Source: Arthrobacter sp. NtRootA1
Lineage (GTDB): Bacteria; Actinomycetota; Actinomycetes; Actinomycetales; Micrococcaceae
Direction: 5' to 3'
DNA length: 64,000 bases
Assembly (NCBI RefSeq): GCF_019976975.1
Contig: NZ_AP024630.1
Location: 1,612,001 to 1,676,000 of the forward strand
A program made the translations under genes and the position numbers. The notes under the pieces were generated by a model. The model searched no databases. It had not been told where the DNA came from and saw nothing but the letters and a program-made list of their open reading frames with translations. Of the stretch, positions 36,648 through 43,439 are shown one piece after another (within the stretch, counting starts at the first letter, position 1; every line of letters starts with the position of its first letter).

Positions 36648-37092
36648 AACAGACTTTGAAGTTGTTAGCGCGGTCCTGAGCGCCGAGCCTATCTCCGTGG
36701 ACCAGGCAATTGCCGCGGTGGAGTCTGACACGGCCGGGGCAGTAGTCAGCTTCAGCGGCGTCGTGCGGAACCACGATTCCGGTAAGCCTGTGGACCGCCT
36801 GAGCTACAGCGCGCATCCCACGGCGCACAGGATCATGGCCGACGTAGTCGCGCAGTTGGTGGCCGAGCACTCCGGCGAAGCAGAGCAACCCGTCAGGATT
36901 TGGGCCGCACACAGGATCGGGATGCTGGAGATAGGTGATCCCGCGCTGGTGTGTGCCGTGGCGGCCGCCCATCGAGGCCAGGCGTTTGCCGTTTGTTCGG
37001 AACTTGTGGACCGGGTCAAATTACAGGTGCCCATTTGGAAGGAACAGTTCTTCAGCGACGGCACCGTGGAATGGGTCGGGGCCGGGGAGTAA
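36637..37092 (+). CDS. moaE: Molybdopterin synthase large subunit MoaE
   Basis: 151 residues. MoaE binds cPMP and receives sulfur from MoaD, which is encoded at 29.2 kb on the other strand. GAVVSFSGVVRNHDSGKPVDRLSYSAHP, RIWAAHRIGMLEIGDPALVCAVAAAHR and the Lys-bearing end VPIWKEQFFSDGTVEWVG are all characteristic. It is the last gene of the rightward molybdenum operon. A 16-bp sequence containing its stop codon is repeated just downstream. Confidence 0.96.
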   Translation: MGTETDFEVVSAVLSAEPISVDQAIAAVESDTAGAVVSFSGVVRNHDSGKPVDRLSYSAHPTAHRIMADVVAQLVAEHSGEAEQPVRIWAAHRIGMLEIGDPALVCAVAAAHRGQAFAVCSELVDRVKLQVPIWKEQFFSDGTVEWVGAGE

Positions 37093-37122
37093 GCGGGGAC
37101 GGCTCGGGGGAGTAAGCGGGGA
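37084..37122 (+). repeat. 16-bp direct repeat over the moaE stop codon
   Basis: GGGGAGTAAGCGGGGA occurs at 37084-37099 and again at 37107-37122 (23-bp period). The first copy holds the moaE TAA. Confidence 0.85.
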
Positions 37123-37154
37123 GTCACGGTTCCTGCCCCGGCCCGGCCCGGCGG

Positions 37155-37160
37155 TAGGGT
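37155..37160 (+). promoter_or_regulatory. -10 hexamer of dapB
   Basis: TAGGGT ends 7 nt before the dapB ATG. AAAGG also lies just upstream of the ATG, so both leaderless and led initiation are conceivable. Confidence 0.5.
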
Positions 37161-37167
37161 TAAAGGC

Positions 37168-37926
37168 ATGACCGAACAACTTGCTGTTGCAGTGCTGGGC
37201 GCCCATGGGCGCATGGGAATTGAAGCCGTGAAGGCTGTTGAAGCAGCCGACGATATGAAGCTGGTAGCGGCTCTCGGTCGCGGCGATTCCCTGCAGACAC
37301 TGCTCGATGCAGGTGCAAAGTATGTTGTGGACCTGACTGTTCCGGACACCACCGAGGCAAATGTGCGTTTCGCGGTCGAACACGGCATTCATGCAGTGGT
37401 TGGGACCACGGGTTGGGATGGGCAGCGCCTTGGATCGTTACGGACGCTCTTGGAACAGAAACCGGAAACAGGCGTCCTGATCGCCCCGAATTTTGCTTTG
37501 GGTTCAGTACTGGCTTCGGCGTTTGCGGCGAAAGCTTCGCAGTACTTCGAGTCCGTGGAGATCATTGAACTGCATCACCCCAATAAGGTAGACGCTCCTT
37601 CAGGTACGGCCGTGCGTACTGCACAGCTGATTGCCCAGGCGAGGCAAGAAGCGGGTGTCCCGGCAAGTCCTGACGCCACGGAAACGTCCTTGGACGGTGC
37701 CCGGGGATGCGACGTGGAGGGTGTCCGTGTCCACAGCGTGCGGCTCCGCGGGCTGGTGGCCCACCAAGAGGTGCTCTTCGGGGGGCCTGGCGAACAGCTG
37801 ACGCTGCGCCATGACTCCTTCGACCGTGCCTCGTTCATGCCCGGTGTCCTGCTCGGGCTGCGCAAAGTTGCGGACCACCCGGGCCTGACCGTGGGCCTGG
37901 ATGGCTACTTGGACCTGGGGCTTTAA
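37168..37926 (+). CDS. dapB: 4-hydroxy-tetrahydrodipicolinate reductase
   Basis: 252 residues; reduces the DapA product in the lysine/diaminopimelate pathway. The N-terminal nucleotide-binding loop is LGAHGRMG, and the catalytic block is ELHHPNKVDAPSGTA (His pair and Lys). HDSFDRASFMPGVLLGLR is the C-terminal signature. The protein lacks the residues 40-60 region of E. coli DapB, as is usual for actinobacterial forms. dapA lies 2.8 kb further on; the two are separated here by unrelated genes. Confidence 0.96.
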   Translation: MTEQLAVAVLGAHGRMGIEAVKAVEAADDMKLVAALGRGDSLQTLLDAGAKYVVDLTVPDTTEANVRFAVEHGIHAVVGTTGWDGQRLGSLRTLLEQKPETGVLIAPNFALGSVLASAFAAKASQYFESVEIIELHHPNKVDAPSGTAVRTAQLIAQARQEAGVPASPDATETSLDGARGCDVEGVRVHSVRLRGLVAHQEVLFGGPGEQLTLRHDSFDRASFMPGVLLGLRKVADHPGLTVGLDGYLDLGL

Positions 37927-37930
37927 GATC

Positions 37931-38419
37931 ATGGGAACTCTCTGGGAGTCTGTGAAGAAAAACCGCACCAAAATCTGGGTTGGTGCCATCACCTTGCTGT
38001 TGGTGCTGTACCTGGTGGTGTCCCTCCAGCGTTCCATCCTGTTGCTTGGTGATCCCAATCTGGTGGCAAAGGGCATCGGCGCTGCCTACCTCGTATTGCC
38101 TATGATTGGCGCTTGGGCGCTCATTCGGGAGCTGTTGTTCGGGGCGCGGACCGAACAGATGGCCAAGGTCTTGGAGGCCGAGGGTGGCCTGCCTGTGGAC
38201 ACCCTGCCGCGCACGCCCGGTGGCCGGATTGTGCGTGCTGCCGCTGACGCGGAGTTCGAAAAGTACCGTGCGGAGGCGGAGTCAGCACCCGGGGATTGGC
38301 GTTCCTGGTTCCGGCTGAGCTGCGCCTACGACGCTTCCGGTGATCGCAAACGTGCCCGCGCTTCAATGCGCGACGCCGTAAAGTTGTTCCGCTCTCAGCC
38401 CACTGCGGCCGGGCGGTAA
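37931..38419 (+). CDS. Hypothetical membrane protein
   Basis: 162 residues. Two hydrophobic helices (about 16-36 and 48-70) are followed by a cytosolic region with a short TPR-like helical stretch (WRSWFRLSCAYDASGDRKRARASMRDAVKLF). No catalytic motif is seen. The start ATG 37931 lies 5 bp after the dapB stop; the longer frame from 37901 overlaps dapB. Homologues next to dapB are common in Arthrobacter-type genomes, but I know no function. The 3' end overlaps the convergent gene by 25 bp. Confidence 0.75.
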   Translation: MGTLWESVKKNRTKIWVGAITLLLVLYLVVSLQRSILLLGDPNLVAKGIGAAYLVLPMIGAWALIRELLFGARTEQMAKVLEAEGGLPVDTLPRTPGGRIVRAAADAEFEKYRAEAESAPGDWRSWFRLSCAYDASGDRKRARASMRDAVKLFRSQPTAAGR

Positions 38420-39630
38420 CTGCCCAGGCGCGACGCCTGGTGGGCCAGCCACTCCAGTGGTCCGCGGCGTCGGAAGAGGGCAAAGCACACGCCGATGCCT
38501 ACCGCGGCCAGCGCCTGCGTCCAATACATTCCTTCGGCAGTCCACCCCGCTGGCAGTGGCTTGTTGTGGAAACCTGAGACCACCCACACATGGAGTGAAT
38601 ACAGCGTAAGGGTCATGGCGCCCGGACCGCTGAGGAGTATGAGGAAGTTGACCTTGATGCGTTCGGCAAGGGTGCCAAGCATCAGGAAGAGCCCGACGAC
38701 GGCGGCAGCTACCCCACCGGTATGAAGCAGGTCCAGGGTGGTGCCTGCATGTGGTGCCGCGCTTGCCAGCCACCACCACGAATCCACCTGCTGCAAGCCG
38801 GTCAGGTTCACTTGGAGCATGCTCTCCAGCGGGTGTCCTCGCGTTCCGGGCAGTGCTTCCAGTGCGGCGCGGCCGCCCCATACCTCCATCGCCAGGGTTC
38901 CTACGATTTTGGCCAAGGCGGCCACGGCGATTCCGCAGGTGAACAGCAGCAACTGGACGTTCGCCGTCGTGAGCGCCAAACGGCCGATCGCCAGTCCGAT
39001 CAGCAAATAGGCGATCCACTGGAACACGGGGTAGTAGCCCGTGAAGAACAAGTCGGCGACCAAGCGTGCCGGCGTCTCAAGGTCCTCGCTGTTTGGGTTG
39101 TGCCCCAACTGCAAGGGAGGGTTTGCGTCGAGCAGCCAGGGCCGAACGAGGTAGGCGATCACCGGTGACACCAGTACCCAGCCGAGCGCCCACAACAAGA
39201 GGGCTTTCAGCCGCAATCCCAGAAACGGCAGGATGCACAGGAACAGGACGGCATAGTGCACCAGGATCACTGCGATATTGACGTCCAGGCCCCCAAGTGT
39301 CAGCCCGACGACGGCAATCACCAACGCGCGCATCGCGACACCGCTTCTCGCCGCCCAGAGGTCCAGGCCTTGGCGCGGCTCCTGCTTTCCGGTGGTGAGT
39401 GCCAACCCGATCCCGGCGAGGACTGCGAACAGCGCAGCGGACCTGCCCGAGAAAACCAGTCCCACCCAAGTGGGTTCCCACTGGGGGGAGGGACCGAAAG
39501 TCGGCATCAGATGGGTGGCCATCATTCCGAGCAAGGCCAGGCCGCGGGCGGCATCTATGCCCGTAAGGCGGGTGGAGACTTTGCGTCCCCTGGGCACCTT
39601 CCGGGCTGGCGCCGTCTCTTGCGAAGTCAT
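38395..39630 (-). CDS. Multi-pass membrane protein (HGSNAT/DUF418-like acyltransferase family)
   Basis: 411 residues with about ten helices. The N-terminal RLTGIDAARGLALLGMMATH is the signature of the heparan-alpha-glucosaminide acetyltransferase-like/DUF1624 catalytic domain (R-x-x-x-x-D-x-x-R-G). The C-terminal part with ALYSLHVWVV-like TLTLYSLHVWVVSG and FRRRGPLEWLAH matches DUF418. Such proteins are thought to move acyl groups across the membrane; the acceptor is unknown. The N-terminus is basic and cytosolic. Confidence 0.85.
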   Translation of the reverse strand: MTSQETAPARKVPRGRKVSTRLTGIDAARGLALLGMMATHLMPTFGPSPQWEPTWVGLVFSGRSAALFAVLAGIGLALTTGKQEPRQGLDLWAARSGVAMRALVIAVVGLTLGGLDVNIAVILVHYAVLFLCILPFLGLRLKALLLWALGWVLVSPVIAYLVRPWLLDANPPLQLGHNPNSEDLETPARLVADLFFTGYYPVFQWIAYLLIGLAIGRLALTTANVQLLLFTCGIAVAALAKIVGTLAMEVWGGRAALEALPGTRGHPLESMLQVNLTGLQQVDSWWWLASAAPHAGTTLDLLHTGGVAAAVVGLFLMLGTLAERIKVNFLILLSGPGAMTLTLYSLHVWVVSGFHNKPLPAGWTAEGMYWTQALAAVGIGVCFALFRRRGPLEWLAHQASRLGSYRPAAVG

Positions 39631-39701
39631 GCTGCGATCGTCTCATAAGGGACTGTGGCCGTGCTGTGAAGAGGGCCGGAAGCATTTTCCCGGCAGCTGG
39701 C

Positions 39702-40250
39702 TCATTGCGGAAGTGATCCCACGAGGCGGGCGAGTGGTGGGGGTGCCTGTCCTGCCGGCAGTGCGTCGACCAGCAGGGACGCATATCGGATTTTGTTGCC
39801 GCTGCGTCCCCCGAAGAACCTGCGCAGCTGCGCCGATGCCGGTCTGCCGCGCTGTGAGGGCTGGCGTTGGAGCAGACGGAATGAGGCGAGCTCTCCTTGG
39901 GCCGCAATGACGTTGAGCACGGCATCAACCCCAAGGCAGCGAATGAGTTCGTCCTCCAGATCCGCGTGGCAAACTTCGAAGCCGTTCTCGGACAAGGAGC
40001 CGGAATTTAGGCCTGCGCGGCTGAGCGCGCGGGCGATGCCTTGCGCTTCGCCTGCATCGCATAGTCCGAGTATGCGGTGGTCAGTGCCACTCGGGCCGTA
40101 GCGGTCAAGGAAACGGACGATGTTGGTCGCGCCTCCCATCGGCACCACAGACACGCCCTCAGCCATCAGGTCATGGCCAAGGCGAACGGCCAGTGTCTCC
40201 ACCGCGAGCCGGTCACTTTCGCCCTCGACCAGCACAGTCGTCTCCCGCAT
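39702..40250 (-). CDS. Stand-alone TOPRIM-domain protein (OLD-like), SOS-box linked
   Basis: 182 residues. VLVEGESDRLAVETLA gives the TOPRIM catalytic Glu. VPMGGATNI and LGLCDAGEAQG follow; the last aligns with the DxD motif of OLD-family TOPRIMs but keeps only one Asp. HADLEDELIRCLG is the characteristic OLD C-terminal acidic block. No ATPase domain is attached, unlike full OLD nucleases. The start ATG 40250 is supported by a CATACT hexamer 6 nt upstream; longer frames run through the SOS box. Divergent from the DUF222-like gene, with a LexA-type box between them. Confidence 0.8.
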   Translation of the reverse strand: MRETTVLVEGESDRLAVETLAVRLGHDLMAEGVSVVPMGGATNIVRFLDRYGPSGTDHRILGLCDAGEAQGIARALSRAGLNSGSLSENGFEVCHADLEDELIRCLGVDAVLNVIAAQGELASFRLLQRQPSQRGRPASAQLRRFFGGRSGNKIRYASLLVDALPAGQAPPPLARLVGSLPQ

Positions 40251-40256
40251 GGAACC

Positions 40257-40262
40257 AGTATG
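40257..40262 (-). promoter_or_regulatory. -10 hexamer of the TOPRIM gene (leaderless)
   Basis: CATACT on the minus strand ends 6 nt before ATG 40250. The SOS box begins 34 bp further upstream. Confidence 0.45.
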
Positions 40263-40290
40263 TAGGACGTGTGAGGCTGGCTCACCGGCC

Positions 40291-40319
40291 TTGTCTTCGA
40301 ATATATGTTCGAATAACAT
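40291..40319 (+). promoter_or_regulatory. Promoter of the DUF222-like gene
   Basis: -35 TTGTCT (40291-40296), a 17-bp spacer and -10 TAACAT (40314-40319), then 6 nt to ATG 40326. The spacer is filled by the SOS box, so LexA binding would block RNA polymerase. Confidence 0.7.
40297..40312. promoter_or_regulatory. SOS (LexA) box between the TOPRIM and DUF222-like genes
   Basis: TCGAATATATGTTCGA matches the actinobacterial LexA consensus TCGAAC-N4-GTTCGA at 11 of 12 fixed positions. It lies precisely in the promoter spacer of the rightward gene and upstream of the leftward gene. Confidence 0.85.
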
Positions 40320-40325
40320 GGCTTC

Positions 40326-40661
40326 ATGAATGATGCTCCAAAGCCTCCGGAAGGCCTCCACGGACCCATGAGGGCGATGAGTCCAGGCGTTGTCGACTTC
40401 CTTTTCAGGCAACTCGTGGCAGGCGAACCGCCGGAAGATGTCCAGTGGCGCCGGGAGGGAACGGTCCTGGCCGAGCAGGCGCCAGGTGCTGAGCTTGCAC
40501 GTCGCCTGGCTGAAACAGACCTTGAGGCCCTCACCCCGAGGGAACTCTTCGACTACGTCCGCGCTTCGCAGCGTTTGATTGCCTGGGCGGAACAGTTGAA
40601 GGAAAAAGCGGTGGCGCAATATTGCTCGGAGGGCACGGCGAGGACGCCCAAGCCCGCATAG
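40326..40661 (+). CDS. Small protein related to the N-terminal part of DUF222 (13E12/HNH) proteins
   Basis: 111 residues, soluble. LTPRELFDYVRASQRLIAWAEQLKEKAVA resembles the helical core near the N-terminus of DUF222 proteins, which normally continue for 300-400 residues to an HNH nuclease domain that is missing here. It could be a reduced stand-alone form or a remnant. The promoter, the 6-nt leaderless spacing and the SOS box all point to a live, damage-inducible gene starting at ATG 40326. Members of the 13E12/DUF222 family carry SOS boxes in Mycobacterium tuberculosis, which fits. Confidence 0.65.
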   Translation: MNDAPKPPEGLHGPMRAMSPGVVDFLFRQLVAGEPPEDVQWRREGTVLAEQAPGAELARRLAETDLEALTPRELFDYVRASQRLIAWAEQLKEKAVAQYCSEGTARTPKPA

Positions 40662-40722
40662 TCAGCAGCGCCGATGACGACCATCACGCGGAACCTATTC
40701 CCGGAACATGGCCGTGACAGGG

Positions 40723-40728
40723 TAACGT
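40723..40728 (+). promoter_or_regulatory. -10 hexamer of dapA (leaderless)
   Basis: TAACGT ends 7 nt before the dapA ATG; no ribosome-binding site is visible in the T-rich gap. Confidence 0.55.
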
Positions 40729-40735
40729 TTTTCTT

Positions 40736-41647
40736 ATGTCTGACTCCCGCGCGCAAATTCCCGCACTTGGTACCCTGCTGACCGCCATGGTCACCCCGTT
40801 CACCGAGGATGGCAAGGTCGACTACGACCAAGCTGCGGCATTGGCGGAGAAGCTGGTCCAGGACGGTTGCGACGGACTCGTGGTCACCGGTACCACTGGA
40901 GAGACCTCAACCCTTACTGACGAAGAAAACCTCGGCATGTTCCGTGCGGTCAAGGAAGCCGTGGGGGGCAAAGCTGCCATTATTGCCGGAACCGGCACCA
41001 ACGACACCGCGCACTCGGTGCACCTGTCCCAGCGCGCGGCCCAGATTGGCATCGACGGCCTTCTGATCGTCACTCCTTACTACAACAAGCCCAGCCAGGC
41101 CGGTGTTCGGGCACACTTTGAGACGATTGCGTCCTCTACGGACCTGCCGGTCATGCTCTATGACATCCCGGGCCGCTCGTCCATTGCCATCGCGCCGGAG
41201 ACCATGATCGGGCTTGCGAAGCACCCAAACATCGTGGCCGTCAAGGACGCCAAGGCGGACTTCGCCGCAGCCACCCGCGTCATGGCCGAGACTGATTTGG
41301 TCTTTTACTCCGGCGACGACGGCCTCACCCTTCAGTGGATGGCCATGGGGGCAGTAGGCCTCGTGGGCGTTACCACGCACGTGGCCACCCGGAGATTCCG
41401 CGAACTCATTGACGCTGTCAATGCCAATGACCTTGCCAAGGCGCGGGCCATCAACTTTGAACTGGAACCCGTGGTGCGTGCAACCATGACGCGGGTCCAA
41501 GGCGCTGTAGCCGCCAAGCAGATTCTCAAGTGGCAGGGAGTCCTGCCCAACTCGGTTGTCCGTTTGCCCCTCGTGGAGCCGGACGAGGCCGAGATCCAAA
41601 CCATCCGCGGGGATTTGGCGGAAGCCGGAATGGACTTCAACGTCTAG
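40736..41647 (+). CDS. dapA: 4-hydroxy-tetrahydrodipicolinate synthase
   Basis: 303 residues; condenses pyruvate with aspartate semialdehyde, the first committed step to diaminopimelate and lysine. The Schiff-base Lys is K170 (VAVKDAKAD). GTTGETSTLTDEE is the substrate-binding signature, and Tyr in MLYDIPGRS belongs to the catalytic triad. TIM-barrel length is normal. It is followed 27 bp later by rnj, and dapA-rnj is a common actinobacterial pair. Confidence 0.96.
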   Translation: MSDSRAQIPALGTLLTAMVTPFTEDGKVDYDQAAALAEKLVQDGCDGLVVTGTTGETSTLTDEENLGMFRAVKEAVGGKAAIIAGTGTNDTAHSVHLSQRAAQIGIDGLLIVTPYYNKPSQAGVRAHFETIASSTDLPVMLYDIPGRSSIAIAPETMIGLAKHPNIVAVKDAKADFAAATRVMAETDLVFYSGDDGLTLQWMAMGAVGLVGVTTHVATRRFRELIDAVNANDLAKARAINFELEPVVRATMTRVQGAVAAKQILKWQGVLPNSVVRLPLVEPDEAEIQTIRGDLAEAGMDFNV

Positions 41648-41674
41648 GCCGGTTCCGCCGGAAAGAAGCACAAT

Positions 41675-43366
41675 ATGACCCAAACAGCCCTTCCTGGACT
41701 GGTTACTCCGCCGAAACTGCCGCAAGGCACACTGCGGATCGTTCCGCTAGGTGGACTGGGGGAGATAGGCCGCAACATGGCGGTCTTCGAAATCGACGGC
41801 AAGTTGCTGATCGTTGACTGCGGCGTACTTTTTCCCGAGGAAACTCAGCCCGGCGTTGATTTGATCCTTCCCGACTTCTCTTACATCGAGGACCGGCTGC
41901 AGGATGTTGTTGGTGTGGTGCTCACGCATGGCCACGAAGACCACATCGGTGCTGTTCCCTATCTGCTGCGCCTCAAGGCCGACATCCCGCTGATCGGATC
42001 CCAGTTGACGCTGGCCCTGGTAGAGGCGAAGCTGCAGGAGCATCGGATCAAGCCGTACACGCTGACCGTTACCGAGGGCCAGGTGGAGCAGTTCGGCCCG
42101 TTCGAATGTGAATTCATCGCAGTGAACCACTCGATCCCGGACGCCTTGGCCGTCTTCATCCGCACCGAGGGCGGCACCGTCCTGCACACGGGCGACTTCA
42201 AGATGGACCAACTGCCCTTGGACGGCCGCATCACGGACCTCCGTCACTTCGCCCGCCTCGGCGAAGAAGGAGTGGACCTCTTCATGGCAGACTCCACGAA
42301 TGCCGACGTTCCCGGGTTCACCACCGCCGAGAAGGAAATCGGCCCCACCCTTGACCGGTTGTTCGGGCAGGCGAAGAAGCGCATCATCGTGGCTTCCTTC
42401 TCTTCCCACGTTCACCGTGTCCAGCAGGTTCTGGACGCCGCAGCCAAGCACGGCCGCAACGTTGCGTTCGTCGGCCGGTCCATGGTTCGGAACATGGCCA
42501 TCGCGGCCAAGCTGGGGTACCTTGATGTGCCCAACGGGATCCTGGTGGACATCAAGAACATTGACAACCTCCCGGATAACCGCGTGGTCCTCATGTCCAC
42601 CGGCTCCCAGGGTGAGCCCATGGCGGCACTCTCACGCATGGCCAACGGGGACCACCGCGTGGTTGTTGGCCAGGGCGACACCGTGATCCTGGCCTCCAGC
42701 CTTATTCCAGGCAACGAGAATGCCGTGTTCCGCATCATCAACGGATTGTTGAAGCTCGGTGCCGATGTCATCCACAAGGGGACGGCCAAGGTTCACGTGT
42801 CCGGCCACGCAGCCGCCGGCGAATTGCTGTACTGCTACAACATCCTTGAGCCCCTCAATGCGATGCCTGTTCACGGTGAGACCCGTCACCTGATTGCCAA
42901 CGGAAACATTGCCGAAGAATCCGGAGTGCCCTCCGAAGGCATCATCCTCAGCGACAACGGCACTGTCATCGACCTGAAGGACCACAAGGCCAACATCGTT
43001 GGCCAGGTAGAAGTCGGCTTCGTTTATGTGGACGGTTCCAGTGTGGGTGAAATCACCGATGCGGATTTGAAGGACCGCCGTATCCTGGGCGACGAAGGCT
43101 TCATCTCCATCATCACCGTCATCAACCGGACCACCGGCAAGATCGTCTCCGGACCGGAAATCCATGCACGCGGTGTGGCGGAGGACGACGCCGTCTTCGA
43201 CGAAATCATCCCCAAGATCAACGCCGCGTTGGAAGAAGCTGTGCTCAACCACGCAGACCACACGAACCACCAGCTGCAGCAGGTTGTGCGCAGGATCATC
43301 GGAACGTGGGTGAACCGGAAGCTTCGCCGCCGTCCCATGATCATTCCGGTGGTCCTGGAAGCGTAG
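41675..43366 (+). CDS. rnj: Ribonuclease J
   Basis: 563 residues; a metallo-beta-lactamase/beta-CASP nuclease with endo- and 5'-exonuclease activity, acting in rRNA maturation and mRNA decay. The metal motif HGHEDHIG is at 85-92, followed by VNHSIPDA, HTGDFK, MADSTNAD and, in the beta-CASP part, ATFSSHVHR-like VASFSSHVHRVQQ and HVSGHAAAGEL. The C-terminal domain is complete. It starts 27 bp after dapA. A strong terminator follows 17 bp after the stop. Confidence 0.97.
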   Translation: MTQTALPGLVTPPKLPQGTLRIVPLGGLGEIGRNMAVFEIDGKLLIVDCGVLFPEETQPGVDLILPDFSYIEDRLQDVVGVVLTHGHEDHIGAVPYLLRLKADIPLIGSQLTLALVEAKLQEHRIKPYTLTVTEGQVEQFGPFECEFIAVNHSIPDALAVFIRTEGGTVLHTGDFKMDQLPLDGRITDLRHFARLGEEGVDLFMADSTNADVPGFTTAEKEIGPTLDRLFGQAKKRIIVASFSSHVHRVQQVLDAAAKHGRNVAFVGRSMVRNMAIAAKLGYLDVPNGILVDIKNIDNLPDNRVVLMSTGSQGEPMAALSRMANGDHRVVVGQGDTVILASSLIPGNENAVFRIINGLLKLGADVIHKGTAKVHVSGHAAAGELLYCYNILEPLNAMPVHGETRHLIANGNIAEESGVPSEGIILSDNGTVIDLKDHKANIVGQVEVGFVYVDGSSVGEITDADLKDRRILGDEGFISIITVINRTTGKIVSGPEIHARGVAEDDAVFDEIIPKINAALEEAVLNHADHTNHQLQQVVRRIIGTWVNRKLRRRPMIIPVVLEA

Positions 43367-43383
43367 TCCACCGGCAACATGCA

Positions 43384-43426
43384 CCCCAGGGGGCCTGAAA
43401 TCCGCGGATTTCGGGCCCCCTTGGGG
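43384..43426 (+). terminator. Terminator between rnj and ftsK
   Basis: A stem of about 20 bp with two small defects (arms 43384-43403 and 43406-43426; CCCC-AGGGGGCC ... GGCCCCC-TT-GGGG). Its 3' edge directly touches the ftsK -10 hexamer, so the stem also covers the ftsK -35 region. Confidence 0.8.
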
Positions 43427-43432
43427 TAGCGT
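43427..43432 (+). promoter_or_regulatory. -10 hexamer of ftsK (leaderless)
   Basis: TAGCGT ends 7 nt before ATG 43440. It begins on the base after the rnj terminator stem. Confidence 0.5.
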
Positions 43433-43439
43433 GGCAATC

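Noticed and set aside
39971..39986. SOS-box-like sequence (TTCGAAGCCGTTCTCG) inside the TOPRIM gene
   Set aside because: Weak match within coding sequence, far from any promoter.
39710..40661. Toxin-antitoxin interpretation of the TOPRIM/DUF222-like pair
   Set aside because: The genes are divergent, not an overlapping operon, and neither product resembles a known toxin or antitoxin; SOS co-control is the better-supported reading.
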